DNA from: an uncultured Bacteroidales bacterium
GTDB lineage: Bacteria; Bacteroidota; Bacteroidia; Bacteroidales; Muribaculaceae
Direction of reading: 5' to 3'
Assembly (NCBI GenBank): GCA_902782465.1
Contig: CACZNH010000004.1
Coordinates: 51,733-115,732, forward strand
Length of the DNA stretch: 64,000 nucleotides
Under the pieces are notes generated by a model, which saw only the letters and a program-made list of their open reading frames with translations, ran no database searches and was not told where the DNA came from. Below are positions 50,124 through 58,337 of this stretch, one piece after another (positions within the stretch are counted from its first letter, which is position 1; the number at the start of each line of letters is the position of its first letter). A program made the position numbers and the translations under genes.

Positions 50124-50163
50124 AGATGAAGGACTGAAAACTGAGAACTGAAAACTGAAAACT
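50085..50163 (+). repeat. Composite heptamer element, copy A, between rsmE and kdsA
   Basis: ATTAATAGTTTTCAGTTGTC leads into a core (AGCGGCATCCGCTTACTGAA, GATGAAGGACTGAAAACTGA) and then CTGAGAA, CTGAAAA, CTGAAAA units. A TTTTCAG arm thus faces a CTGAAAA arm across a core that has its own hairpin GCGGCATCCGC. Copy B at 55630-55716 matches it nearly base for base except for a 7-bp insertion in the left arm. Confidence 0.93.
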
Positions 50164-50174
50164 TCAAAAGAGAT

Positions 50175-50999
50175 ATGTTATTGAACGAATTACTGTCATC
50201 GCCTAAGCATAATTTTTTCTTGCTTGCCGGTCCCTGCGTGATTGAGGGCGAGGAGATGGCGATGGATATTGCCGAGAAGGCGTTGAAGATTACCCAATCG
50301 CTGGGCATCCCCTACGTGTTCAAGGGCAGTTACCGCAAGGCTAACCGCTCCCGCATCGACTCGTTTACCGGCATCGGTGACGAGAAGGCGCTGCGCATCC
50401 TGCGCAAGGTGGGCGAGACTTTCAAGATTCCCGTGGTGACTGACATTCATGAGCCTGTCGAGGCCGATATTGCCGCTGAATATGTCGATGTGCTGCAGAT
50501 TCCCGCCTTCCTGTGCCGTCAGACCGAACTGCTGGTCGCTGCAGCCCACACAGGCCGACTGGTGAACATCAAGAAGGGCCAGTTCCTGGCTCCCGAGTCG
50601 ATGCGCTTTGCCGTGCAGAAGGTGCGCGACGCCGGCAATGACCAGGTGACCATCACCGAGCGCGGCACCACCTTCGGTTATCAGGACCTGGTGGTGGACT
50701 TCCGTGGCGTGCCCGTGATGCAGGCGTTTGCGCCCGTCATTGTCGATATCACCCACAGCCTGCAGCAGCCCAATCAGGGTGGGGGCGTGACCGGTGGCCG
50801 ACCTGAGCTCATCGAGACCATGGCACGTGCCGCCATTGCCAGCGGTGCCGACGGTCTGTTCCTGGAAACCCATCAGAATCCTGCTGTTGCCAAGAGCGAT
50901 GGCGCCAACATGCTGCGCCTGGACCTGCTGGAGGGCCTGTTGACGCGACTCTCGCAGCTCAAGGAGGTGGTTAACCGCATTGATAACACAATCAGCTAA
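50175..50999 (+). CDS. kdsA: 3-deoxy-8-phosphooctulonate synthase
   Basis: A 274-residue class I aldolase-like TIM barrel that joins phosphoenolpyruvate and arabinose-5-phosphate to give Kdo-8-phosphate for lipopolysaccharide core. Family runs include FFLLAGPCVIEG, VFKGSYRKANRSRIDSFTGIG, VTDIHEP, LQIPAFLCRQTELL, NIKKGQF and FLETHQNPAVAKSDGAN. The start codon follows the composite repeat by 11 bp. Confidence 0.97.
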   Translation: MLLNELLSSPKHNFFLLAGPCVIEGEEMAMDIAEKALKITQSLGIPYVFKGSYRKANRSRIDSFTGIGDEKALRILRKVGETFKIPVVTDIHEPVEADIAAEYVDVLQIPAFLCRQTELLVAAAHTGRLVNIKKGQFLAPESMRFAVQKVRDAGNDQVTITERGTTFGYQDLVVDFRGVPVMQAFAPVIVDITHSLQQPNQGGGVTGGRPELIETMARAAIASGADGLFLETHQNPAVAKSDGANMLRLDLLEGLLTRLSQLKEVVNRIDNTIS

Positions 51000-51033
51000 T
51001 TGGAGGACAAATAACAATCAGTTCAAGATAAAC

Positions 51034-52635
51034 ATGAAGACATCATCAGCGAGAACAATTCTTACGTTCGTCATGGCCGTTATGGCTATGGCAGCCCTGG
51101 CCCAGAGCAGCGACGACGTCCTGAGGGACAAAATCACCGATGCGGTGATGAAGGTCTATGATGAACAGCTCGCCAAGGATCCCGGGGACTACAACACGCT
51201 GTTTGCCCGTGCCCATCAGAATTATTATAATGGAGACTTCACGGCAGCCCTTGCCGACTTGAACCAGGCGATGCTGCTGACTCCGTCCAGCGACAAGGAC
51301 TTGCGCTTTGACGAGCACATCCTGCGCGCACGCATCAGCGATGCCCGTCAGGACTATGCCAGCGCGCTCTCTGACCTGCTGCTGGCACAGGAGCTCCAGC
51401 CCAAGTCGCTGCCATGTGTCGACCTGATTGCCAAGACCAACCTGAAGATGGGTAACCTGGATGCCGCCGAGAAGGCGTTCAAGACCATCCTGCGCAGCGA
51501 GGCTATGAACTATGACGCGATGTATGGCATGGCTCAGGTGGAGCTGGCGCGTGGCAAGGCCAAGGAAGCCGTTGAGCACGTGTCCAATGCCGTGCAACTG
51601 TTCCGTGCCGAACCTCAGGTATATGTGAACCGCGCCGATATCTTTACCCGCCTGGGAGATACCTACAGCGCTGTGATTGACCTGTTGCAGGGCATGAATG
51701 TGGGCAATGGCGGCACAGCAGCCCAGTGCCTGTTTGATTTGAGCGACAACGATTATGATGGCGTGGTGGGTGCTCTCGACAGCCTGTCAAGAACGCTTCC
51801 TGAAAACGGCATGATGTTCCGTTATCTGCGAGGCAACATCGCCCTGGACCACACCCGCTATGCTCAGGCTTTGAAGGACTTTGAGTTGGTAAAGCGCAGT
51901 GGCGAGTATAACACCCCAACGCTGTATCATCACCTGGCCAAGTGCTGCATGGAACTGGCACGGTATGACGAGGCGCAGGCCTATATTGACAAGGCCCTCG
52001 AGATGGACCCGTCACAGCCCGAATTCTACCTGGTGAAAGCCACAGCCCAGTATTATGGTGGTGAGAGTGGCGATGTCCAGGAGGCTATGAACACGCTGGA
52101 CCGCTGCTCAACGGTAGCCCCGTATTATGTTCCCATGCTGCTGACCAAAGCCGCCATGCTGAGCGCCCAGGACAACGATGGTGAGGCACTGAGTTACCTC
52201 AATGCCGCTGTCGCCAACGACCCCGATGACACCGAGGCCCGCCTGGCAAGAGCGTTGACCCTGCGCCGCATCGGCAATGAGGATGCCGCCCTGAGAGACC
52301 TCGAGACGGTGTCGCGCTTCGGCGATGACCTCTATGACTTCAGGGGCTTCGCGTTGAGTCTGCTGGGACGTGACCACGACATGTACGAATGGCTTGACAA
52401 GGTGACCAAGAAGAAACAGCCTGGTGGAGAGAGCCTCTACTATGCCGCTGCCCTGATGGCGATGCGTAACAACAACATCGCTGCGATTGATTACCTGCGC
52501 AGGGCATTGGAGCAGGGCTACGGCAGTCTGCACATGCTGCGTGACGATGTCTTCTCGCCCATTGGTATCAAGGCGCTGCGTGAAGTCCCCGACTTCCAGT
52601 CGCTGTTGGAGAAGGCACAGCGCAACTTTGAGTAG
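51034..52635 (+). CDS. Large exported tetratricopeptide-repeat protein
   Basis: A 533-residue protein with a signal peptide to about residue 23 (...AALAQ) and TPR units along most of its length (for example YNTLFARAHQNYYNGDFTAAL, AYIDKALEMDPSQPEFYLVKAT, ALRDLETVSRFGDDLYDF). It lies 34 bp after kdsA and just before a TamL-like assembly factor, so a scaffolding role in envelope biogenesis is possible; sequence gives no specific partner. An in-frame start at 50980 overlaps kdsA and was rejected in favour of the ATG that opens the signal peptide. Its last codons and TAG stop lie in repeat 12. Confidence 0.82.
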   Translation: MKTSSARTILTFVMAVMAMAALAQSSDDVLRDKITDAVMKVYDEQLAKDPGDYNTLFARAHQNYYNGDFTAALADLNQAMLLTPSSDKDLRFDEHILRARISDARQDYASALSDLLLAQELQPKSLPCVDLIAKTNLKMGNLDAAEKAFKTILRSEAMNYDAMYGMAQVELARGKAKEAVEHVSNAVQLFRAEPQVYVNRADIFTRLGDTYSAVIDLLQGMNVGNGGTAAQCLFDLSDNDYDGVVGALDSLSRTLPENGMMFRYLRGNIALDHTRYAQALKDFELVKRSGEYNTPTLYHHLAKCCMELARYDEAQAYIDKALEMDPSQPEFYLVKATAQYYGGESGDVQEAMNTLDRCSTVAPYYVPMLLTKAAMLSAQDNDGEALSYLNAAVANDPDDTEARLARALTLRRIGNEDAALRDLETVSRFGDDLYDFRGFALSLLGRDHDMYEWLDKVTKKKQPGGESLYYAAALMAMRNNNIAAIDYLRRALEQGYGSLHMLRDDVFSPIGIKALREVPDFQSLLEKAQRNFE

Positions 52636-52699
52636 TTAGAAGTGAGTAGTGTAGGGCCTAGCCTCGGCGTGGCCGTAAGAAGTTAGTAGTTAGGAGTGT
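52631..52699 (+). repeat. Heptamer array 12 with GGCC palindrome element, copy 2
   Basis: AGTAGTT, AGAAGTG, AGTAGTG units lead into the palindrome GGCCTAGCC/GGCGTGGCC (52655-52674) and then AGAAGTT, AGTAGTT, AGGAGTG. The palindrome and its flanks (GAGTAG...GGGCCT...GGCGTGGCCG..AGAAG) match the copy at 32349-32391. Confidence 0.85.
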
Positions 52700-52707
52700 T
52701 TGGGGAA

Positions 52708-55047
52708 ATGAAGTCTTGTGTTTACAGGATATTGACTGGTGTTGCCATGGCGTTGTTGCTCATGGCGATGCTGGCGTCATGTTCCTCAACCAAGCACGTG
52801 CCGCAGGGCCAGCTGCTACTCGACAAGGTGAACATCAACATTGCCGACCCACAACATCCTATAGAATCCTCGCAACTTATCAACTATCTGCGTCAGAATG
52901 CCAATCACCGTGTGCTGGGAGGCCTCAAACTGCAGCTGGCGTTCTATAACCTGTCCGGCAAGGACAGCACCAAGTGGTTCAACCGCTGGATTCAGCGTGT
53001 GGGCACCCCTCCTGTCATCTATGACAGCACGTTGACACAGGCCAGTGTCGAGCAACTGCACACGGCATTGAGCAATAAGGGGTTTATGAACAACACCGTC
53101 AGCAGCCGCGTCACCACCGACAGCGTCAAGCGCAAGGCACGTGTGACCTACGACATCACGCTGGGTGAACCCTATTACATCCGCTCCATTTCTTATGATA
53201 TCTCCGACGAGGTATTAAAGGATATCATATTGGACGATTCGGCCCACTTCGACGTGCAGCGGGGTGACCTGCTCAATTACAACGACCTTGACGGCTGGCG
53301 CCAGAGCATTACCGAGCACCTGCGCAATCAGGGCTACTATGCCTTCAACAAGGAGTATATCACCTTTCTTGCCGATACGGCCCAAGACTCCCGCGCTGTG
53401 GACCTCACCCTGGTCACCCGTGACCCCTATCACAATGACCGTATGCCGTATTACACCGAGCATGAGCCGTTCTATGTCCGCGATGTTGTCTATGTGACCG
53501 ACTTCGACCCCGTGGCCATGCACGAGGGGTACCTCGGCGAGGACACAGTGGTGATGAAAAGCGGCGTGAAGGTGTATGAGGGCCCAGAGCGTTACTTGAG
53601 GCTGGACATCATCGACGAGTGCAACCAAATCGAGCCGGGAAGCCTGTATAATGCCGAGGCGATTAACCGCACTTACCGTGCACTGGGCCGGTTGAGCGTT
53701 CTCAAGCAGATAAATATTGACGTGCGTCCGGTAGGGGAGATTGACGGCGTGCTGATGGTGGACGCTTACGTGCTGTTGCAACCCGACAAGACGCAGACGG
53801 TGTCTGTCTCGCTCGAGGGTACCAACAGCGAGGGCGATTTGGGCTTCGGTGTCGGTCTGGACTACCAGCACCGCAACATCTTCAAGGGTGCCGAGGTGTT
53901 CAATGCCAAGGCCAAGGTGGCCTATGAGAGCATCTCGGGCAATATCAGCGGCCTGATTAACAACAACTACAGCGAGTACTCCACCGAGTTGGGACTGACA
54001 TTCCCCAAATTCATGTTCCCGTTCCTGAAGCGCTCGTTCAAGCGCAAGATACAGGCGTCAACGGCTTTTGCCGTTAACTTCGACTATCAGGCGCGTCCCG
54101 AATACACCCGTGTCATTGCCGGTGGAGCCTGGCGTTACCAGTGGACTGAACGCAGCCGTCGCATGTCCCACACGTTGACGCTGTTTGACCTGAGTGTCAT
54201 CAGTGTGCCCAGGTTCAACGATGAGTTCTTTGATCGCATCACCAACCCGTTGCTGCTTTACAGCTACCAGGACCACTTGATTATGCGCATGGGTTATAAC
54301 TTCTACCGCACCAACAAGGCCGAGATGAGCGTTCAGCAGATGGGACGTTTCCAACCCAATGTGTTCACCATCCGTGCTAATGCCGAGACGGCAGGCAACC
54401 TGCTCTACGGACTCTCGCATCTCTCAGGCCAGAAACCTGACGAGAATGGCAGTTATAAGGCGCTGGGTATCCGTTATTCACAGTATTTCAAGGCTGACGC
54501 CGACTACGCATTTACCCATTACTTTGACCGCCGCCAGAGTGTGGCGTTCCATGTGGGCGCTGGTGTGGCGGTCCCCTACGGCAACAGCGACGTGCTGCCT
54601 TTCGAGAAACGATTCTACAGCGGTGGCGCAAACAGCGTTCGCGGTTGGGGTGTCCGCACCTTGGGCCCCGGCAGCTACAACAGCAACAACAGTTTGAGCA
54701 ACTTCATCTACCAGTGTGGTGACATTCGTTTCGACATCAACCTGGAATATAGGGCCAAGCTGTTCTGGGTGGTGGAATTGGGCCTGTTTGTGGATGCGGG
54801 CAACATCTGGACCATTCAGGACTATGAGGACCAGCCGGGAGGCGTGTTCAAGTTCAATAAGTTCTATGAGCAGATAGCTGCTGCCTACGGCGCCGGCATC
54901 CGTCTGGACTTCAAGTATTTCCTCGTGCGTGTCGATATGGGTATGAAGGCGCACAATCCCGCCGCAGGACAGGAAAAATGGCCGTTGACACACCCCAACT
55001 TCAAGCGCGACAGCGAGTTCCACTTCTCCGTCGGCTATCCGTTCTAG
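52708..55047 (+). CDS. TamL-like outer-membrane assembly lipoprotein (Omp85 family)
   Basis: A 779-residue protein with lipobox LASCSSTKHVPQG, POTRA-like domains (about 35-400) and a C-terminal 16-strand barrel ending in a phenylalanine (HFSVGYPF). The barrel holds the family motif GGANSVRGWG (loop 6 VRGW/F, important for Omp85 function) and YRAKLFWVVELGLFVDAGNIW. Lipidated TamA homologues of this form (TamL) are typical of Bacteroidetes and work with TamB in building the outer membrane. ATG 52708 is preferred over an in-frame GTG at 52696 near repeat 12. Confidence 0.9.
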   Translation: MKSCVYRILTGVAMALLLMAMLASCSSTKHVPQGQLLLDKVNINIADPQHPIESSQLINYLRQNANHRVLGGLKLQLAFYNLSGKDSTKWFNRWIQRVGTPPVIYDSTLTQASVEQLHTALSNKGFMNNTVSSRVTTDSVKRKARVTYDITLGEPYYIRSISYDISDEVLKDIILDDSAHFDVQRGDLLNYNDLDGWRQSITEHLRNQGYYAFNKEYITFLADTAQDSRAVDLTLVTRDPYHNDRMPYYTEHEPFYVRDVVYVTDFDPVAMHEGYLGEDTVVMKSGVKVYEGPERYLRLDIIDECNQIEPGSLYNAEAINRTYRALGRLSVLKQINIDVRPVGEIDGVLMVDAYVLLQPDKTQTVSVSLEGTNSEGDLGFGVGLDYQHRNIFKGAEVFNAKAKVAYESISGNISGLINNNYSEYSTELGLTFPKFMFPFLKRSFKRKIQASTAFAVNFDYQARPEYTRVIAGGAWRYQWTERSRRMSHTLTLFDLSVISVPRFNDEFFDRITNPLLLYSYQDHLIMRMGYNFYRTNKAEMSVQQMGRFQPNVFTIRANAETAGNLLYGLSHLSGQKPDENGSYKALGIRYSQYFKADADYAFTHYFDRRQSVAFHVGAGVAVPYGNSDVLPFEKRFYSGGANSVRGWGVRTLGPGSYNSNNSLSNFIYQCGDIRFDINLEYRAKLFWVVELGLFVDAGNIWTIQDYEDQPGGVFKFNKFYEQIAAAYGAGIRLDFKYFLVRVDMGMKAHNPAAGQEKWPLTHPNFKRDSEFHFSVGYPF

Positions 55048-55076
55048 GCCGCGCACCTCTCTTTCAAACAACTAGG

Positions 55077-55118
55077 ACAACGTTGAACAACATAAACAAC
55101 TTTTTATGTTGGGTTGTC
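55077..55118 (+). terminator. AT-rich hairpin after the TamL-like gene
   Basis: AACAACATAAA pairs with TTTATGTTGGGTT around a short CAACTT loop. It lies about 50 bp after the stop but lacks a T-run, so it may be a terminator or an RNA-stability stem. The remaining 55119-55250 shows no gene. Confidence 0.45.
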
Positions 55119-55250
55119 GCGCACTCTTCTTTCTGTCGACGGATTAGGCTGATTAACGGATTTTGGCATCCGCATGGCTGTTGTCTCACACCAATGACTG
55201 CCAGCACAATCAGTTGTCTGTTCATCCATTTAAAAAATAATGGCCGCTTT

Positions 55251-55284
55251 TTTGTTGGCGTAAGGAAAAAAGTATTAATTTTGC
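55251..55284 (+). promoter_or_regulatory. Promoter of the second cobalamin locus
   Basis: TTTGTTGG at 55251-55258 and TAATTTTG at 55276-55283 are about 18 bp apart. Confidence 0.75.
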
Positions 55285-55302
55285 ATCCAGATTAAAGTGT
55301 TA

Positions 55303-55487
55303 AGGTTCTTGAAGGCGTGTTTGCGTCATCGGGATTAAAAGGGAATCAGGTGAGAATCCTGGACAGTACCCGCTGCTGTAACTCCCCACGACACATCGCT
55401 CGGCATCATGCCACTGGTTGCAACTGCATGGCTGCATCATCACCGGGAAGGCGCCGACACGATGGGGGAGAAGTCAGAAGACCTGCC
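55303..55487 (+). promoter_or_regulatory. Cobalamin riboswitch, second copy
   Basis: All conserved elements are present: TTAAAAGGGAA, GGTGAGAATCCTGGACAG, CCCGCTGCTGTAA and the B12 box AGTCAGAAGACCTGCC at 55470-55485. It is closer to the textbook consensus than the btuB copy. The gene it controls starts 238 nt downstream, beyond a stretch without a gene and the composite repeat. Confidence 0.94.
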
Positions 55488-55629
55488 TCCACACTGCCTG
55501 TTTAACGTGGTTCACGCGGCATTTGGACCCTGGCAAAGTTGATGATGCGGCACACTTCACTGCCCATTCTATTCTGAGTCACCACCAGCCACCCTCAGCG
55601 CTGGCCGTTCATGTCGCTGGATTCACATT
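55488..55629 (+). other. Gap between riboswitch and composite repeat
   Basis: About 140 bp of GC-balanced sequence (unlike the AT-rich intergenic sequence nearby) without a convincing gene. Its base composition resembles coding DNA, and it may be what is left of a gene that once followed the riboswitch. Confidence 0.3.
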
Positions 55630-55716
55630 ATTAATGGTTTTCAGTTTTCATTCGTCAGCCGCATCCGCCTACTGAAGATGAAGGACTGAAAACTGAAAAC
55701 TGAAGACTGACAACAG
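55630..55716 (+). repeat. Composite heptamer element, copy B
   Basis: ATTAATGGTTTTCAGTTTTC, then a core (AGCCGCATCCGCCTACTGAA, GATGAAGGACTGAAAACTGA) and CTGAAAA, CTGAAGA, CTGACAA units, ending 7 bp before the ATG at 55724. The core differs from copy A (50085) only in two compensated or neutral positions, GCGG to CCG and CTT to CCT. Confidence 0.93.
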
Positions 55717-55723
55717 AAGTGAC

Positions 55724-58294
55724 ATGAAGAAAACTTTACTGCTTGCACTGGCAACAATGGCTGCAATGACGGCATCGGCCTCCAACTCGCCCTATATCTC
55801 AAGGGTGTATGACTATCTGCCCGCTCCGGGCCAGTTTGTCAACGTGTTCCCGGCCTACAAGCCCGGTTATACCCAGGACAGCATCAACGCCCAGCTCGAG
55901 ACCTCGTTGTGCGGCGGCGCGAACGGTTCTGTCAGCTTGGGCAGCTACGGCGGATACATCGTCTTCGGCTTTGACCATCCTGTGGTCAATAAGCACACCT
56001 ATGACGTGAAAATCTACGGTAACGCCTTCCAGAGCGCTGCTGTTCCCAATCAGGCGGGCGGCAGTTGCGAGCCCGGCATCATCATGGTGGGTGTTGACAT
56101 GGATGACAACGGCGTGCCCAGCCCTGGTGACAAGTGGTATGAAATCAAGGGCGCGGACTACGACCGCAGCCAGCATGGTTTTGAAGTCACCTATTACAAG
56201 CCCGACGAGAACAAGGTCAAAGTGCCCCATGCAAGCTGGAGGTTTATCAATGACGTTGAGTACGTCTATTGGACCAGTAACGATGCCGACGCGTCCAGCG
56301 GCTATGTGTGGCGCAATACCTTCCACACCCAGCCTTACTGGCCCCTGTGGATTGAGGACACGGTGCTCACGTTCAGGGGCAGCAGGCTGCCTAATTGCTC
56401 CATCGACATGAGCGCTAACGGAACGGGAACCGACTGGTTCCAGCCCTTCTTTGGCGAGGGATATGCCGATAATCTGCCTAACGGACAGGAACCCGGCTTC
56501 ATGATTGACTGGGCGATTGACGAGGACGGCAATCCCGTGGAACTGGACCACATCGATTTCATTAAGGTGTACAGTGCCCAACTGGACTACTGCGGTTGGC
56601 TGGGAGAGGTATCCACCGAGGTGTGCGGTGCCGAGGATTTGCACCCCGATGTCGAGCCCGACGAGCCTGGCCCCGGTCAGGACGATTACCGGTTCACCAA
56701 CGGCATCATCTTTGTCAACGAGGACCGTTACGGACCCAACCAGGGCTCACTGAATTACTACAACTATGACGATGAGGCTATGGTATATAATGTGTTCGCT
56801 ATGGTGAATCCCGATGTCAAGCTGGGTGTGACTACACAGACAGGCCAGCTCTATGGCGACCGTCTGTTCCTGGTGAGCAAGCAGGCCAATGGCAGCGAGT
56901 CCTCGGGCAGCACAATGGGTTCACGACTGGCCGTGCTTGATGCCGTGACCCTGAAGCAGCAGGGCAGCGTGCTGCGCTTTGGCGCATCGCCCGACAGCGT
57001 ATATGACGGCCGTTCCTATTGCGCCGTGAACGCCGATAAAGGCTATGTCTCGACCAGCGCCGGCATCTTTGTGTTTGATGTGCCGACAATGAGCATCACT
57101 GGTGCCATCGACGGCACGATGTCGAGCGCCAGGGGCGACTATAACAGCCTGTACCGTGACCAGTGCGGCGATATGGTGCGTTTTGGCCAATATGTGTTTG
57201 CCGTGCAGCAGGGTAGGGGCCTCCATGTGATTGACCCGGCCACCGATGCCATTGTAACCACCTTGTCCTTCCCGAACATCGTTACCGTGTTTGTCACCGC
57301 TGGCGGCAACCTGTATGTGGCGAACAATTCCCGTGAGATTTACAGCAGCGGCAGTGAGGCTGTTGAAGCCAACTTCACCCGCATTGACCCTGTTGCCTTA
57401 GTGCCTGCCGAGGTGCATCACCTCGACGCGATGCATGGCGCGGTAAGTTCGTGGGGCGCATGGCGTCACTGCATGGTGTGTGTTGACCCCCATGCCGAGC
57501 GGGTATATTATAACTACGATGAGTACCAGAACTACATCAGCAGCTATGACTTCACCACCAGCACGTTTACCGATGCGCTGATAACCCTGCCCGAGGGTGT
57601 GGAAATCAACTGGGACGGCACCCAGGAGATGCAGGGCATCTATTCGTCGGCCATCAGTTTTGACCCGCACACGGGCGACATGGTGGTTCAGACCATCGAG
57701 GCGGCCCCCATGTCCTATCAGAACTTTAACCACAACTGGGTGCTGTTCTATGATGCGGGCACGCTGCAGCTCAAGCGCCAGGTGCGCCTGCGTGATGCCT
57801 ACTGGTTCCCGGCAATGGCCGTTTATCCCGACTTGTATGCCCCGACGGTGGCTATCGCCGACCAGAATCTTACGCAAGGCAATACCGCTGTGGTTGACCT
57901 GCTGCATGCCGTCAGCGATGCCGACAACATGGCTGCGCTGGCTGTGACGACGGCCAACAGTGCCGACGAATCCATTGCCCGAGCCTGGGTGAGCGGTACG
58001 GGCCTCCATATCGAGGCAGTGTCAACGGGCAAGACTGCAGTCACTGTCACCACCGACAGTAACGGAAAGATGGCGACAACAACATTCACTGTTACGGTGA
58101 GCCGCGGCTCGATGATTGGCGACGTGGACATGGACGGCGCCTTGACCATTGCCGACGTGACCTCGCTCATCGATATGATGATGGGTTCGGTGCTGGCATG
58201 CTACGACCCCGTTGCTGCCGATGTGGACCGTGACGGCATGATTACCATTGGCGATATCACATTGCTGATTGATATCATCTTGAACCAAAACTGA
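55724..58294 (+). CDS. Fusion of B12-locus surface domain and BtuG-like propeller, dockerin tail
   Basis: An 856-residue exported protein. After the signal peptide (to about residue 20) residues 24-305 match the surface protein of the btuB locus (SRVYDYLPAPGQFVNVFP, GSYGGYIVFGFDHPVVN, GGSCEPGIIMVGVDMDDNGV, HIDFIKVYSAQLDYCGWLGE). A proline-rich linker (EPDEPGPGQD) leads to a beta-propeller of about 385 residues (321-705) related to YncE/DUF5074, the BtuG fold. An Ig-like domain (706-797) and two dockerin-like loops (GDVDMDGALTIAD, ADVDRDGMITIGD) follow. It lacks the lipobox of BtuG. The riboswitch upstream implies B12-repressed expression and a role with cobamides. Confidence 0.83.
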   Translation: MKKTLLLALATMAAMTASASNSPYISRVYDYLPAPGQFVNVFPAYKPGYTQDSINAQLETSLCGGANGSVSLGSYGGYIVFGFDHPVVNKHTYDVKIYGNAFQSAAVPNQAGGSCEPGIIMVGVDMDDNGVPSPGDKWYEIKGADYDRSQHGFEVTYYKPDENKVKVPHASWRFINDVEYVYWTSNDADASSGYVWRNTFHTQPYWPLWIEDTVLTFRGSRLPNCSIDMSANGTGTDWFQPFFGEGYADNLPNGQEPGFMIDWAIDEDGNPVELDHIDFIKVYSAQLDYCGWLGEVSTEVCGAEDLHPDVEPDEPGPGQDDYRFTNGIIFVNEDRYGPNQGSLNYYNYDDEAMVYNVFAMVNPDVKLGVTTQTGQLYGDRLFLVSKQANGSESSGSTMGSRLAVLDAVTLKQQGSVLRFGASPDSVYDGRSYCAVNADKGYVSTSAGIFVFDVPTMSITGAIDGTMSSARGDYNSLYRDQCGDMVRFGQYVFAVQQGRGLHVIDPATDAIVTTLSFPNIVTVFVTAGGNLYVANNSREIYSSGSEAVEANFTRIDPVALVPAEVHHLDAMHGAVSSWGAWRHCMVCVDPHAERVYYNYDEYQNYISSYDFTTSTFTDALITLPEGVEINWDGTQEMQGIYSSAISFDPHTGDMVVQTIEAAPMSYQNFNHNWVLFYDAGTLQLKRQVRLRDAYWFPAMAVYPDLYAPTVAIADQNLTQGNTAVVDLLHAVSDADNMAALAVTTANSADESIARAWVSGTGLHIEAVSTGKTAVTVTTDSNGKMATTTFTVTVSRGSMIGDVDMDGALTIADVTSLIDMMMGSVLACYDPVAADVDRDGMITIGDITLLIDIILNQN

Positions 58295-58337
58295 TGTTTT
58301 TTAAACCATATAGTTTAACCTTATAATTATTAAAGAC

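Noticed and set aside
55418-55675. Open frame of 85 codons between the second riboswitch and the fusion gene
   Set aside because: It begins inside the riboswitch and ends in the composite repeat; no domain or signal is visible. Its SAASAY end comes from the repeat.
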